Shown one piece after another: positions 55,657-64,000 of a DNA stretch of 64,000 bases (position 1 is the first letter of the stretch; each line of letters starts with the position of its first letter). Made by a program: the position numbers and the translations under genes. Location: positions 186,001 to 250,000 of the forward strand of contig NZ_CP054306.1 of assembly GCF_018282115.1 (NCBI RefSeq). The letters run 5' to 3'. Below the pieces are notes generated by a model that saw nothing but the letters and a program-made list of their open reading frames with translations, did not search any database and had not been told where the DNA came from. The stretch is from Synechocystis sp. PCC 7338 (GTDB lineage Bacteria; Cyanobacteriota; Cyanobacteriia; Cyanobacteriales; Microcystaceae).

Positions 55657-56661
55657 CTAAAAACTAGCCAGGGATTGCTGTTGGGTCTGACTTTGGCTTT
55701 GCACTGGCACCGGCGACAGCACTGGCTCATTGACAAAAAATGTCTGGGCCATTTTTACCCCCACTTCATTCACCTTGGCTTGGATCTCCTCCAGAAATTC
55801 GTGTAGTCCTTGGCTAATAACGTCCTCGATGGTGATATAGCCCATTTCCCCACAAAGCCGACCCAGGGCCCTTTCCGCATCATTGCGCCAGGAACCGAGG
55901 GGCGTACCAGTAACCTCATGCAATGACCGCTGTACCTGGAGTAGGCAAAAGTGGATGGAACGGGGAAATTTTTGGTGCAAAATCAGAAAACTGGCCACGT
56001 TGGCGGGGGTGATGCGCCGCTGGCTCTTGCGATACATTTCGTAGGCACTGGCGGATTTGAGTAGGGCAATCCATTCCACCTGGTCCAGGGGAGTACCCAC
56101 CCATTCCACCGAAGGCAGCAGGTAATAATACTTCACATCCAAAATGCGGGCGGTTTTATCAGCCCTTTCCTGCAGGCGGCCCATCTGGCCAAAGTGCCAA
56201 GCTTCGTTATGGGTCATGGTGGCGTCCATAATGCCGGCAAAGCGATGGCTAGATAGTTTCACCCGGGCAAAAAAGTCGGCAATGTTAGCCGGAGGGCGAT
56301 CGCCAGCCTCTTTGACCATGAGGTAAAAGCGGTTAATTTCCTCCCACATTTCCGAAGAAATAATTTCCCGAATGGAGCGGGCATTTTCCCTGGCCATGTT
56401 CAGGCAGGAAAGGATGGAGTTGGAATAATGCTGATCGAAGGTAAGGAATTTGATCACATTGGCCTTGGTGACTTCGCCGTAATGCTGTTTGAAAAAGCCC
56501 AAATCCCCAGTGGTCATGACCAAAGGCTCCCATTGCTGTTGGGCACCGTAGGGCAAATCCAACATTAGGTAAAGGTTCACGTCCACAAAGCGGGCAATAT
56601 TTTCCGCCCGTTCGATGTAGCGATTCAGCCAGTAAACGGAGTCAGCAACACGGCTTAGCAT
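55657..56661 (-). CDS. Alpha-E domain protein
   Basis: A 334-residue helical protein of the alpha-E family (COG2307). Its start, MLSRVADSVYWLNRYIERAENIARFVDVN, is the family hallmark, and GQMGRLQERADKTARILDVKYY is the internal repeat of that motif. Members usually travel with a circularly permuted ATP-grasp protein and a transglutaminase-like protein, and are thought to take part in peptide-like synthesis. Neither is adjacent here; a transglutaminase-like gene is at 13.0 kb. The last 20 residues are Gln/Ser-rich. Confidence 0.85.
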   Translation of the reverse strand: MLSRVADSVYWLNRYIERAENIARFVDVNLYLMLDLPYGAQQQWEPLVMTTGDLGFFKQHYGEVTKANVIKFLTFDQHYSNSILSCLNMARENARSIREIISSEMWEEINRFYLMVKEAGDRPPANIADFFARVKLSSHRFAGIMDATMTHNEAWHFGQMGRLQERADKTARILDVKYYYLLPSVEWVGTPLDQVEWIALLKSASAYEMYRKSQRRITPANVASFLILHQKFPRSIHFCLLQVQRSLHEVTGTPLGSWRNDAERALGRLCGEMGYITIEDVISQGLHEFLEEIQAKVNEVGVKMAQTFFVNEPVLSPVPVQSQSQTQQQSLASF

Positions 56662-56865
56662 AATTTTCGGTTTTTTCCAATTACGGATCCAGCGTCCATT
56701 GTACAAAGCCCTTGGGGGTTCAATATGTTGCCATTCTGACGAAATTGTAGACTATCTTCGCTTGTCAACAGTCCAATCCGCCCTACAATTACCCACCTTC
56801 CCCATTGGCGATCGGGGTATCATGGATGGTTACTAGCTCAGAAAAGTCTGGGGAGAAATGACATT

Positions 56866-57375
56866 ATGCAGGTAAAGACAAAAACAAGTCATGACACCAG
56901 TTATAACCAAGACTATTGCTTGTGGTTAGAGCAAACTGCTATCGCCTTGAAAAACAAGGATTTTAGCCATCTTGATTTAGAAAATTTAATTGAGGAGATC
57001 GAAGGTTTGGGGAGGAGTGAAAAACGCTCAATTTCTAGCTATCTAATGCGTCTTTGTGAGCATCTTCTCAAAATAAAATATTGGCAATTGGAACGGGAAC
57101 AATGTTTTCGGGGCTGGAAATTAGAGGTACAAAATTTTCGTTTAGCTATTGAAGCTGAGTTGGAAGCAAGTCCAAGTCTTAAACCATTTCTGCAGGATGT
57201 TTTTATTAAGCAATATCAAAATGGCCGAAAGCTGTTTTTAATTGCCAGTGACCTAGATAAAAAAATAATTCCTGAAAAACCAGATTTTACGTTGGAGCAA
57301 GCTTTAGATGAAAATTGGCTTCCCTGGCAACCGGAACAATGGTTTAAGCTTCAGGAAGAAAGAAAAATTCTATAA
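56866..57375 (+). CDS. DUF29 family protein
   Basis: A 169-residue helical protein of the DUF29 family, which is frequent in cyanobacteria. The N-terminal pattern YNQDYCLWLEQTAIALKNKD, the acidic LDLENLIEEIEGLGRSEKR and the central LMRLCEHLLKIKYW are typical. The function is unknown. It stands alone between the alpha-E gene and lpd, with gaps of 204 and 109 bases. Confidence 0.82.
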   Translation: MQVKTKTSHDTSYNQDYCLWLEQTAIALKNKDFSHLDLENLIEEIEGLGRSEKRSISSYLMRLCEHLLKIKYWQLEREQCFRGWKLEVQNFRLAIEAELEASPSLKPFLQDVFIKQYQNGRKLFLIASDLDKKIIPEKPDFTLEQALDENWLPWQPEQWFKLQEERKIL

Positions 57376-57484
57376 CAGTAAATTAATTGAGGACAATGGG
57401 CGATCGCCAGGTTGGGGGTCAACTTTCCAGAGGTTGCCCTTAACCCCTACACTAAAGTCTTGACAGATTGAGGTGCAAGCAACG

Positions 57485-58909
57485 ATGAGTCAGGATTTTG
57501 ATTACGATTTGGTGATTATTGGCGCCGGCGTTGGGGGCCACGGAGCCGCTCTCCACGCCGTTAAATGTGGTCTGAAAACCGCCATCATCGAGGCCAAGGA
57601 TATGGGGGGCACCTGTGTTAACCGGGGTTGCATTCCTTCCAAGGCTCTCCTGGCCGCCTCCGGTCGAGTGCGGGAAATGTCCGACCAAGACCATCTCCAA
57701 CAGTTAGGCATCCAGGTCAATGGCATTACCTTCACCAGAGAGGCGATCGCCGCCCATGCCAATGACCTAGTAAGCAAAATCCAATCTGACCTGACCAATA
57801 GTCTTACCCGTTTGAAAGTCGATACCATCCGGGGTTGGGGAAAAGTGTCTGGGCCCCAGGAAGTGACGGTAATAGGGGAGAACGAAACCCGCATCCTCAA
57901 AGCTAAAGAGATCATGCTGTGCCCCGGTTCAGTGCCCTTTGTCCCCCCAGGCATCGAAATTGACCATAAAACGGTCTTTACCAGTGACGAAGCGGTAAAA
58001 CTGGAAACCTTGCCCCAGTGGATTGCCATCATTGGCAGTGGTTACATCGGCTTGGAATTTTCCGACGTCTACACGGCCCTGGGTTGTGAAGTAACCATGA
58101 TTGAAGCCCTGCCGGACTTGATGCCAGGGTTTGATCCGGAAATTGCAAAAATAGCCGAACGGGTGCTGATTAAATCCCGCGACATTGAAACCTATATCGG
58201 CGTATTTGCCACCAAAATCAAGGCAGGCTCCCCGGTGGAAATTGAACTCACCGATGCCAAGACTAAAGAGGTAGTTGAAATCCTCGAAGTAGATGCTTGT
58301 CTAGTGGCCACTGGCCGCATTCCTGCCACTAAAAATTTAGGCTTGGAAACGGTTGGCGCGGAAACCGATCGCCGGGGCTTCATTGAGGTTAACGATCAGA
58401 TGCAGGTGATCAAAGATGACAAGCCGGTACCCCATCTCTGGGCGGTGGGGGATGCCACGGGTAAAATGATGTTAGCCCATGCTGCTTCTGGCCAGGGCGT
58501 AGTAGCGGTGGAGAATATTTGCGGCCGCAAAACTGAAGTGGACTACCGAGCCATTCCGGCAGCGGCCTTCACCCATCCTGAAATTAGTTATGTGGGTTTA
58601 ACGGAGGCCCAGGCCAAGGAACTAGGGGAAAAAGAAGGTTTTGTGGCCAGCACCGCCAAAACTTATTTCAAAGGTAACTCCAAAGCCTTGGCTGAAAAGG
58701 AAACCGATGGCATTGCCAAAGTGGTTTACCGCCAGGACACCGGGGAATTATTGGGGGCTCACATCATCGGCATCCATGCATCGGACCTGATCCAAGAGGC
58801 CGCCCAGGCGATCGCCGACCGCAAATCCGTGCGGGAATTGGCTTTCCATGTCCATGCCCATCCCACCCTGTCGGAAGTATTGGACGAAGCCTATAAACGG
58901 GCGGTTTAA
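57485..58909 (+). CDS. lpdA: Dihydrolipoamide dehydrogenase (E3)
   Basis: A 474-residue flavoprotein that reoxidises dihydrolipoamide for pyruvate dehydrogenase and, in cyanobacteria, probably glycine cleavage. The FAD site is [17 protein letters not shown], the redox disulfide is in [13 protein letters not shown], the NAD site is [13 protein letters not shown], and the C-terminal His-Glu pair is in [13 protein letters not shown]. The ATG at 57485 (MSQDFDYDL) is preferred to one 12 bases upstream. The crr6 gene begins three bases after the stop. Confidence 0.95.
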   Translation: MSQDFDYDLVIIGAGVGGHGAALHAVKCGLKTAIIEAKDMGGTCVNRGCIPSKALLAASGRVREMSDQDHLQQLGIQVNGITFTREAIAAHANDLVSKIQSDLTNSLTRLKVDTIRGWGKVSGPQEVTVIGENETRILKAKEIMLCPGSVPFVPPGIEIDHKTVFTSDEAVKLETLPQWIAIIGSGYIGLEFSDVYTALGCEVTMIEALPDLMPGFDPEIAKIAERVLIKSRDIETYIGVFATKIKAGSPVEIELTDAKTKEVVEILEVDACLVATGRIPATKNLGLETVGAETDRRGFIEVNDQMQVIKDDKPVPHLWAVGDATGKMMLAHAASGQGVVAVENICGRKTEVDYRAIPAAAFTHPEISYVGLTEAQAKELGEKEGFVASTAKTYFKGNSKALAEKETDGIAKVVYRQDTGELLGAHIIGIHASDLIQEAAQAIADRKSVRELAFHVHAHPTLSEVLDEAYKRAV

Positions 58910-58912
58910 ACC

Positions 58913-59404
58913 ATGGTCACCATTACCGTTACCCCAGAGCAACTGAGTGGTTTGGATCTGGCCCCGGTGCAATCATGGCTGGAGCAGACCATTGATTTGA
59001 GCCTGAATCGCATTGATGAATCTGCCCTGGCCACCATCGAAAAACAGGTGCAGTTTGACATTCAATTTGCCAGGCAAGAAGGCGATCCTAGGGAATTATC
59101 GGAGATTCCCGAAGTTCGTCTCTGGTTTATTCGCCTAGATAGTGTTCATCCCTGGTTTCCCCTTTGTTTAGATTGGCAAGCCGGGGAATTTACTAGGTAT
59201 GCGGCCATGCTGGTGCCCCACGAATTCCATCGGGTGGATGGCATCCAGTTCAATCCTGAAGCCTTGGATCTGTTTGTTATGGGCAAAGTTTTTGTGCTAG
59301 CGGACTGGTTAAAAAAATATCAACTACCGGCCCAGTTCCGTCTGAAGTCTTTGGCTCAACTGTTGGGCTACGATTTGGACGAGAATTTTTTAGCCCAGCT
59401 CTAG
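58913..59404 (+). CDS. crr6: CRR6-like NDH-1 assembly factor (DUF1817)
   Basis: A 163-residue soluble protein of the DUF1817/CRR6 family. In chloroplasts and in Synechocystis (slr1097, from memory) this protein is needed for NdhI maturation and assembly of the NDH-1 complex. Visible features are FDIQFARQEGDPRELSEIPE, VRLWFIRLDSVHPWFPLCLD and the helical C terminus LADWLKKYQLPAQFRL. It starts three bases after lpdA, so the two are probably translated from one message. The assignment depends on family memory and gene order. Confidence 0.82.
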   Translation: MVTITVTPEQLSGLDLAPVQSWLEQTIDLSLNRIDESALATIEKQVQFDIQFARQEGDPRELSEIPEVRLWFIRLDSVHPWFPLCLDWQAGEFTRYAAMLVPHEFHRVDGIQFNPEALDLFVMGKVFVLADWLKKYQLPAQFRLKSLAQLLGYDLDENFLAQL

Positions 59405-59502
59405 TTGCCTCGACACAATTTACGATCCGTTACCCCAAGATAATATCCGGTTCAACCGGAGCAAAGCAGACCAAGGTACCCCAGCCAAGGGGGTCAAATT
59501 TC

Positions 59503-60261
59503 GTGCGAAAATATGGAGCTATGCGTAACCAAGATGATGTGCTACTGGAGGACTCCTGGGTTGATCCCCTGGATCAATTGGACGACGACGTAGCCCCCCC
59601 ACCCCCGGACCCCGATGAAATGTTGGCGCTTCTTACCAGTAGGGAAGCCCCACAGAGGATGCTGGCGGCCCGGGCCTTTTGTGAAATTGCCGATCGCCGC
59701 GCAGTGGAGCCGCTGATCAATTTATTGCGGGATAGCTGTCCCCTGGTGCGGGTGAGCGCGGCCTATGCGTTGGGGCGTAATACTGACCAGACCATAGTGG
59801 AACCGCTAATTCAAAGTTTGCAAACGGACTTTAATGGCTATGTCCGCAAAGGATTGGTCTGGGCCCTGGGCAATTGTGGCGATCGCCGGGCCCTAGCTCC
59901 ATTGATCCATGCCCTTAAAACCGACATTTCCGCTGTGCGTCTCTGGAGTGCCAGCAGTTTACCCAACATTGCCAAATTGGCCTACGAAGATGTTATTGCT
60001 ACCATTCCCCCTTTAATAGAGGGTCTGAGGAGGGACAAGATGGCCGCTGTCCGCAGTAATTGTGCCTGGGCAGTGGGGCAACTGTGCCGGGAATTGCCCT
60101 CCAATGTGGTCTATGCCACGGCGATCGATGCTCTCTTGGAAGCCCTAGTGGAAGATGAAGATTTCGGTGTGAAGGAAGATGCCAAATCCGCCCTACTACG
60201 ACTGGGGGACGCCAGGGGGCTACAGATGATTGAAGACCTGGAAATGGACGGTCTGATCTGA
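59503..60261 (+). CDS. iaiH: HEAT-repeat protein (IaiH-like)
   Basis: A 252-residue protein of about five to six HEAT/PBS-lyase-type repeats (for example AARAFCEIADRRAVEPLINLL, SAAYALGRNTDQTIVEPLIQ, WALGNCGDRRALAPLIHAL). An acidic, proline-rich N terminus (DDDVAPPPPDPDE) precedes them. In PCC 6803 the corresponding slr1098 was described as IaiH, an IscA-interacting protein (from memory). Two starts exist: GTG at 59503 has AAGGGGG about nine bases upstream, and ATG at 59521 has GGAG too close. I keep the GTG. Confidence 0.78.
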   Translation: MRKYGAMRNQDDVLLEDSWVDPLDQLDDDVAPPPPDPDEMLALLTSREAPQRMLAARAFCEIADRRAVEPLINLLRDSCPLVRVSAAYALGRNTDQTIVEPLIQSLQTDFNGYVRKGLVWALGNCGDRRALAPLIHALKTDISAVRLWSASSLPNIAKLAYEDVIATIPPLIEGLRRDKMAAVRSNCAWAVGQLCRELPSNVVYATAIDALLEALVEDEDFGVKEDAKSALLRLGDARGLQMIEDLEMDGLI

Positions 60262-60318
60262 TTTGCCACTTAATTTGTAAAGAGAAATAGTTAAACATTA
60301 ATTAAAAATCAACACACC

Positions 60319-60942
60319 ATGGCACAACCTTTGATTTTGGGGGTCAGTGGTGCCTCTGGGCTAATTTATGCCGTCAGAGCCATCAAGCATTTACTGGCGG
60401 CGGACTACACCATTGAACTGGTAGCTTCCAGGGCCAGCTACCAAGTTTGGCAAGCGGAACAAAATATTCAAATGCCAGGGGAACCCTCCGCCCAGGCAGA
60501 ATTTTGGCGGCACCAAGCTGGGGTGGAAACCAGAGGAAAACTTATTTGTCACCGTTGGGGGGATGTGGGAGCCACCATTGCCAGTGGTTCCTACCGTTGC
60601 GCCGGGATGGTGGTGATGCCCTGTAGCATGAGCACGGTGGCTAAACTAGCGGTGGGTATGAGTTCCGATCTGTTGGAGCGGGCCGCAGATGTGCAAATCA
60701 AAGAGGGCAAACCCTTGGTGGTGGTGCCCAGGGAAACGCCATTCAGTTTGATCCATCTCCGCAATCTCACCAGTTTGGCTGAGGCCGGGGTCCGTATTGT
60801 GCCCGCTATTCCCGCTTGGTATCATCGCCCCCAATCCGTGACAGATCTGGTGGATTTTGTCGTAGCCAGGGCCTTAGATCAATTGGCGATCGACTGTGTT
60901 CCCCTAAGCCGTTGGCAAGGAGGACCGGTGTCCGATCTGTGA
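60319..60942 (+). CDS. ubiX: UbiX-type flavin prenyltransferase
   Basis: A 207-residue enzyme that attaches a dimethylallyl group to FMN, making the cofactor of UbiD-type decarboxylases used in quinone synthesis. The FMN-binding GVSGASGLIYAVRAIKHLL, the middle MVVMPCSMSTVAKLAVGMSSDLL and the C-terminal VVVPRETPFSLIHLRNL plus PAIPAWYHRPQSV are all conserved. The length is normal. Plastoquinone synthesis is the likely pathway here. Confidence 0.93.
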   Translation: MAQPLILGVSGASGLIYAVRAIKHLLAADYTIELVASRASYQVWQAEQNIQMPGEPSAQAEFWRHQAGVETRGKLICHRWGDVGATIASGSYRCAGMVVMPCSMSTVAKLAVGMSSDLLERAADVQIKEGKPLVVVPRETPFSLIHLRNLTSLAEAGVRIVPAIPAWYHRPQSVTDLVDFVVARALDQLAIDCVPLSRWQGGPVSDL

Positions 60943-61050
60943 TGGACAGGAACACCAGGGCCAAACCCATTGCTTTTAGCCCATGGCAGCATTGACCCAG
61001 GGCTTTGGTTGGGGCCATTGTTACGTCATGGGGATTAGCCGCTAAGCTAT

Positions 61051-61110
61051 AAAAAAACCGCCCCATGTCGGCGGCGGTGGGCAAAGTTTGGCATTGCCGC
61101 CAGAAAGGTT
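61051..61110 (-). ncRNA. Probable small RNA between ubiX and the zinc-ribbon gene
   Basis: A minus-strand unit with a promoter (TTGACA at 61139-61144, 16-base spacer, TAACCT at 61117-61122) and a terminator 40 bases later. The terminator has stem ACCGCC/GGCGGT with a ten-base loop, then seven T. The predicted transcript is about 60 bases and contains GGCGGCAATGCC, which can form a small hairpin of its own. No credible reading frame lies inside. It does not match any small RNA I can name. Confidence 0.55.
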
Positions 61111-61190
61111 GAGGGGAGGTTATTGATTAGGGCGCGGTTGTCAAGCAGTTTGTTCTACAGATGCTCACTCTCCACCTAACTGTAAACACT

Positions 61191-61571
61191 ATGGCAAGAC
61201 GTAAAAAGACTTTTCCCTGTGGCCATAAGGGTTATGGCCAAGAATGTCATCGCTGTGTGCAAAAACACATTGACCAAGAGGAAAGGAAACAGTCCCGGGC
61301 CGCTTGGAAAGCTACCTTTGAGGAAGATCCAATTGATTTGACCCATCTCCCCCGCAACGTGGTGATTAAGGCTAGGCAAATTCTGGCGGGGTTGGCTGAA
61401 CAAAATGACTACCGCGAATTTTATGGCAAACGCCTTAGACATGATCGCCTAGTGATCAGTATTCCAGTCACTAGACATTACCGGCTAATTTGTCAGGACG
61501 ATGGCGATCGCCTAGAACCAAAAGAAATAGTCTCCCACGAAGATTACAATGTATGTAAACCAGGGCATTGA
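61191..61571 (+). CDS. Zinc-ribbon protein with a RelE-like C-terminal part
   Basis: A 126-residue protein. The N terminus has CGH-x6-CHRC (residues about 10-22), which can bind zinc. A helical, charged linker follows. Then RNVVIKARQILAGLAEQNDY and RLRHDRLVISIPVTRHYRLICQ resemble the RelE/ParE fold, including a Tyr-Arg pair near the end. I cannot assign a family. No antitoxin gene is adjacent. The ATG at 61191 is preferred because the longer reading adds an unlikely hydrophobic stretch. Confidence 0.65.
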   Translation: MARRKKTFPCGHKGYGQECHRCVQKHIDQEERKQSRAAWKATFEEDPIDLTHLPRNVVIKARQILAGLAEQNDYREFYGKRLRHDRLVISIPVTRHYRLICQDDGDRLEPKEIVSHEDYNVCKPGH

Positions 61572-61641
61572 AAAAGCATTCTGTCCTGTGGGAAATAAGG
61601 CGCAAATCATTGCCCACTGCTCAACGCCTTGGAGGGTTACC

Positions 61642-62133
61642 TTGTTCAACCGTATTCTCGTTGCCTTGGATCTGTCCCCCGCAGGTCAAGAAGTTTTAGA
61701 AAAAGGTTTATCCCTGGCCAAGGCCTATGGGGCTTCCCTGTTATTGCTCCATGTGTTGTCCGCCGAAGAAGAGGGCAGTCCTTTGCCCATCCCGGTCAAT
61801 ATGGATGAAATTTATCCTGCTGTGGGTAATGAGTTGACCATGGAAGTGTGGCAACAGCAATGGCAAGCCTTTGAACAGGAAGGGTTAGACACCCTGGAAA
61901 AACGCCGTCAGCAAGCATTGAATTTGGGCATCCACTGCCAAGCGGAACAAATTTTGGGCAGTGGCAGTCCCGGCAAAATTATCTGCCAGCGAGCCAAAGA
62001 GGATAACAGTGACATCATTGTGGTGGGGCACCGGGGCCGGTGGGGACTGAGCGAAATTCTCCTCGGTAGTGTGAGTAACTATGTCTTTCACCATGCCCAC
62101 TGTTGCGTGTTTGTGGTGCCAACCCTGGACTGA
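61642..62133 (+). CDS. Universal stress protein
   Basis: A 163-residue UspA-type protein with the ATP-binding pattern G-x2-G-x9-G-S in GHRGRWGLSEILLGSVSNYV, and the first strand RILVALDLSP. A helical insert (residues about 50-85) is longer than in E. coli UspA. The start is TTG at 61642 with GGAGGG five bases upstream; this gives the family's normal N terminus (LFNRILVALD), while the longer frame overlaps the preceding gene. It lies 70 bases after that gene. Confidence 0.88.
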   Translation: MFNRILVALDLSPAGQEVLEKGLSLAKAYGASLLLLHVLSAEEEGSPLPIPVNMDEIYPAVGNELTMEVWQQQWQAFEQEGLDTLEKRRQQALNLGIHCQAEQILGSGSPGKIICQRAKEDNSDIIVVGHRGRWGLSEILLGSVSNYVFHHAHCCVFVVPTLD

Positions 62134-62199
62134 GAGGCGATCAGTCCCTGAAGTTGACCGCGGAGTTTCCCCAAGTTAAATAAAACTATCCCCTGAGCC

Positions 62200-64000
62200 A
62201 TGCCCCCCATGAGTAACGATTCCATTGTCCGCCACGTTCTGGTCATTGAGGATCAGAAGTCTCGCCGCATCGTTTCCCTGGAAGAAAACACCTACGACAT
62301 TGGTCGAGACCCCGGCAGTGCCATCCCCATTTACGATCGCCAAGTTTCCCGCCACCACGCCACCCTGATCCGGGTTAACGACTACCAAAATCATCAATAC
62401 ACCTATCGTCTAATTGACGGCAATCTCCAGGGCAAACGCAGTACAAATGGAATAGTGATCAATGGTCAATATTGTCTTTCCCACGAGTTGGAACACGGGG
62501 ACGTAGTTCGCTTTGGTAACAAATCCAAAGCCAGTTACCACATTATGAATTTGACCACGGAGTCGGAGGAACAACCCTATGGAATCGAACCAGTATCGGT
62601 AGCGGCCAACCCGATCATGGGGGAAACCTACGTGGATCCCCTCAACTTTGCCATGGCTGACCACGAGTATGGAGAGGGAGCCGGGTTTGACCATGAAGCA
62701 GTGGAAGTAGAGGAAGATTCATCCTTTTCTACTGCAGTGGTCTATAACGAGGAACTGCCAGATGTGGGCCGCCGTGCCCCAGGGCAAAGCCATCGTCCGC
62801 CGGTTACCCTCAGCGAAAATAGCACCCAGTTAATTGTTGAGTTGACCACAGCGGGGCGGGTGCTCTACGCCAACGGAGCAACTAAAGCCTTATTTCCAGA
62901 GTTGATGGCCATCCAGACCCAACATCCCCTGATCCAGGGGCTCTCCAATTTATCCCTCACCAGGGAGGGCTTGCAGTTGGAGCGGGACATTGCCATCGGC
63001 CAACAAATTTTCCATCAGCGGGTTTTCCTCGGCCCTGACCGTAGCCGTTTGCAGTGCTACAGCGAGGACGTAACCGAGTATCGCACAATGGAGCAAGGGT
63101 TAAACGACCTCCACCACCGTTTGCGCGCCTATCGGGAATATACGGCCACCGGTTTTCTACTGGTGGATGCCCGCACCAAAACCGTGGTTGAAGCCAACAG
63201 TGCTTTTTGTCAATTATTGGGCTACGAAGAATCGGAAGTTCTTGACCTCACCCTTTATCAATTGATGGCCGCGGAACGGCCGGTAATCGAAGAACTATTA
63301 ATTAACTTGGAAACCCAAGATTACCTGTCGGTACCAGAACTGGAGTACCGCAATCGGGAGGGACAAACGGTGCAGGTGAAGGGGGAAGTGTATCGCCAAC
63401 CCTGGGAAGATAGGGAAGTGTACTGTTTTGTCATGCGCACTCCCCGGGGTCGCCAGGGCTATTCAGAAACCTTGGCTAACCAGGCGTTGTATGACCCCAT
63501 TAGCAAACTCCCCAACCGGGTCAACCTGCAGAAGGAGCTATCCCTCGCCATCGATGCAGCGGCCCACCATCAGCATCTCATGGGGGTAATGTTCATCCAC
63601 CTGGAGGTCCTCAATCGCATTAATCAAGCCTATGGCTTTAGCTTTGGGGATGAGGTGTTTATGGCCTTCCACGGGGCGATCGCCGATTGTATGCGCTCCG
63701 GAGATACCGTCGGGCAATGGGATAGCAGCACCTTAGTGATTATTTTGGCCAAGATCAAAAGTCCCCAGGATTCCATTCGTCTAGCGGAAAGAATTTTAGA
63801 ACGTCTGAAAAACCCTCTAACAGTGCGGGAACGGGAAATTATTTTTAACATCAACATTGGTATTTCCGCCTACCCCAACGATGGTAACCGGGCCGAAGAT
63901 TTGCTCTCCCGGGCCAACACTGCCCTGCAAAAATTATGCCAGACTGGTTTTAATCGCTACCAGTTCTATGATCCGAAGTTTAGCACCGCAGCCCTCCATC
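62200..64000 (+). CDS. FHA-PAS-GGDEF signalling protein, partial
   Basis: The gene runs off the window end after 600 codons. An FHA domain at residues about 12-115 binds phosphothreonine (YDIGRDPGSAIPIYDRQVSR then HHATL, with LSHELEHGDVVRFG). A long acidic linker and a PAS domain (TGFLLVDARTKTVVEANSAF then CQLLGY) follow, and then a GGDEF-type domain (YDPISKLPNRVNLQKELSLA). The catalytic loop, where active enzymes have GGDEF, reads WDSST, so cyclase activity is unlikely. An EAL domain may follow; in PCC 6803 slr1102 is of that kind (from memory). Two ATGs, 62200 and 62209, can start it. Confidence 0.85.
   Translation, partial: MPPMSNDSIVRHVLVIEDQKSRRIVSLEENTYDIGRDPGSAIPIYDRQVSRHHATLIRVNDYQNHQYTYRLIDGNLQGKRSTNGIVINGQYCLSHELEHGDVVRFGNKSKASYHIMNLTTESEEQPYGIEPVSVAANPIMGETYVDPLNFAMADHEYGEGAGFDHEAVEVEEDSSFSTAVVYNEELPDVGRRAPGQSHRPPVTLSENSTQLIVELTTAGRVLYANGATKALFPELMAIQTQHPLIQGLSNLSLTREGLQLERDIAIGQQIFHQRVFLGPDRSRLQCYSEDVTEYRTMEQGLNDLHHRLRAYREYTATGFLLVDARTKTVVEANSAFCQLLGYEESEVLDLTLYQLMAAERPVIEELLINLETQDYLSVPELEYRNREGQTVQVKGEVYRQPWEDREVYCFVMRTPRGRQGYSETLANQALYDPISKLPNRVNLQKELSLAIDAAAHHQHLMGVMFIHLEVLNRINQAYGFSFGDEVFMAFHGAIADCMRSGDTVGQWDSSTLVIILAKIKSPQDSIRLAERILERLKNPLTVREREIIFNINIGISAYPNDGNRAEDLLSRANTALQKLCQTGFNRYQFYDPKFSTAALH

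Overview
The window is cyanobacterial chromosome and very probably comes from a Synechocystis strain close to PCC 6803. Three things point there. The HIP1 palindrome (GCGATCGC, often GGCGATCGCC) recurs through nearly every native gene. The gene content is typical: a bidirectional Hox hydrogenase with hypD, cydAB, mntCAB, atpB/atpC, a CRR6 homologue and a second-type glycogen synthase. Several blocks also match PCC 6803 gene order as I remember it. That identification rests on memory and reading, not on an alignment.

Layout. 0-8 kb: the start of cydB, cydA, a Uma2-type protein, signal peptidase I and two smaller genes on the minus strand, then a plus-strand run with an RNase H-fold protein that lacks its acidic residues and an MnmC-like methyltransferase, then a response regulator. 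8-13 kb: a VOC protein, an MscS channel, tRNA-Phe(GAA), leucyl aminopeptidase, an insertion-sequence scar and a broken PIN gene. 13-18.5 kb: transglutaminase, glycosyltransferase and two histidine-kinase genes. 18.6-23.6 kb: atpB-atpC, an M16 protease homologue without the zinc motif, and a ketoacyl synthase. 23.6-30.6 kb: a short promoter-to-terminator unit that may encode a 24-residue peptide, then the hox operon (hoxE, hoxF, a Uma2 gene, hoxU, hoxY, an antitoxin/PIN-toxin pair, hoxH). 31-37.5 kb: hypD, a dTDP-rhamnose reductase, msrA, glgA and a TetR regulator with a palindromic operator. 37.5-45.3 kb: acetyltransferase, ABC ATPase and permease, methyltransferase and two MscS channels.

45.4-54.7 kb is the mobile, damaged part. 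It holds an IS701-like element with an IS630 element inserted in its end, an isolated 3' half of tRNA-Pro(CGG), a P1B-type metal ATPase with its own repeat-rich promoter, the mntCAB manganese importer, fused remains of IS5-type and IS630-type transposases, and a scrap that looks like the end of a type I restriction subunit. 54.7-64 kb returns to ordinary chromosome: tRNA-Pro(GGG), DUF429, alpha-E and DUF29 proteins, dihydrolipoamide dehydrogenase, crr6, a HEAT-repeat protein, ubiX, a probable small RNA, a zinc-ribbon/RelE-like protein, a universal stress protein and the beginning of an FHA-PAS-GGDEF protein.

How the genes work together. The hox genes make an NAD(P)-linked NiFe hydrogenase whose HoxH centre needs HypD. 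mntCAB imports manganese, and the neighbouring ATPase probably exports a soft divalent metal. atpB/atpC supply ATP synthase parts, and CRR6 serves NDH-1 assembly. I saw no CRISPR array and no complete phage or defence island. The least explained items are the 23.6 kb mini-gene, the 61.1 kb small RNA, the split tRNA and the inverted-repeat scar.
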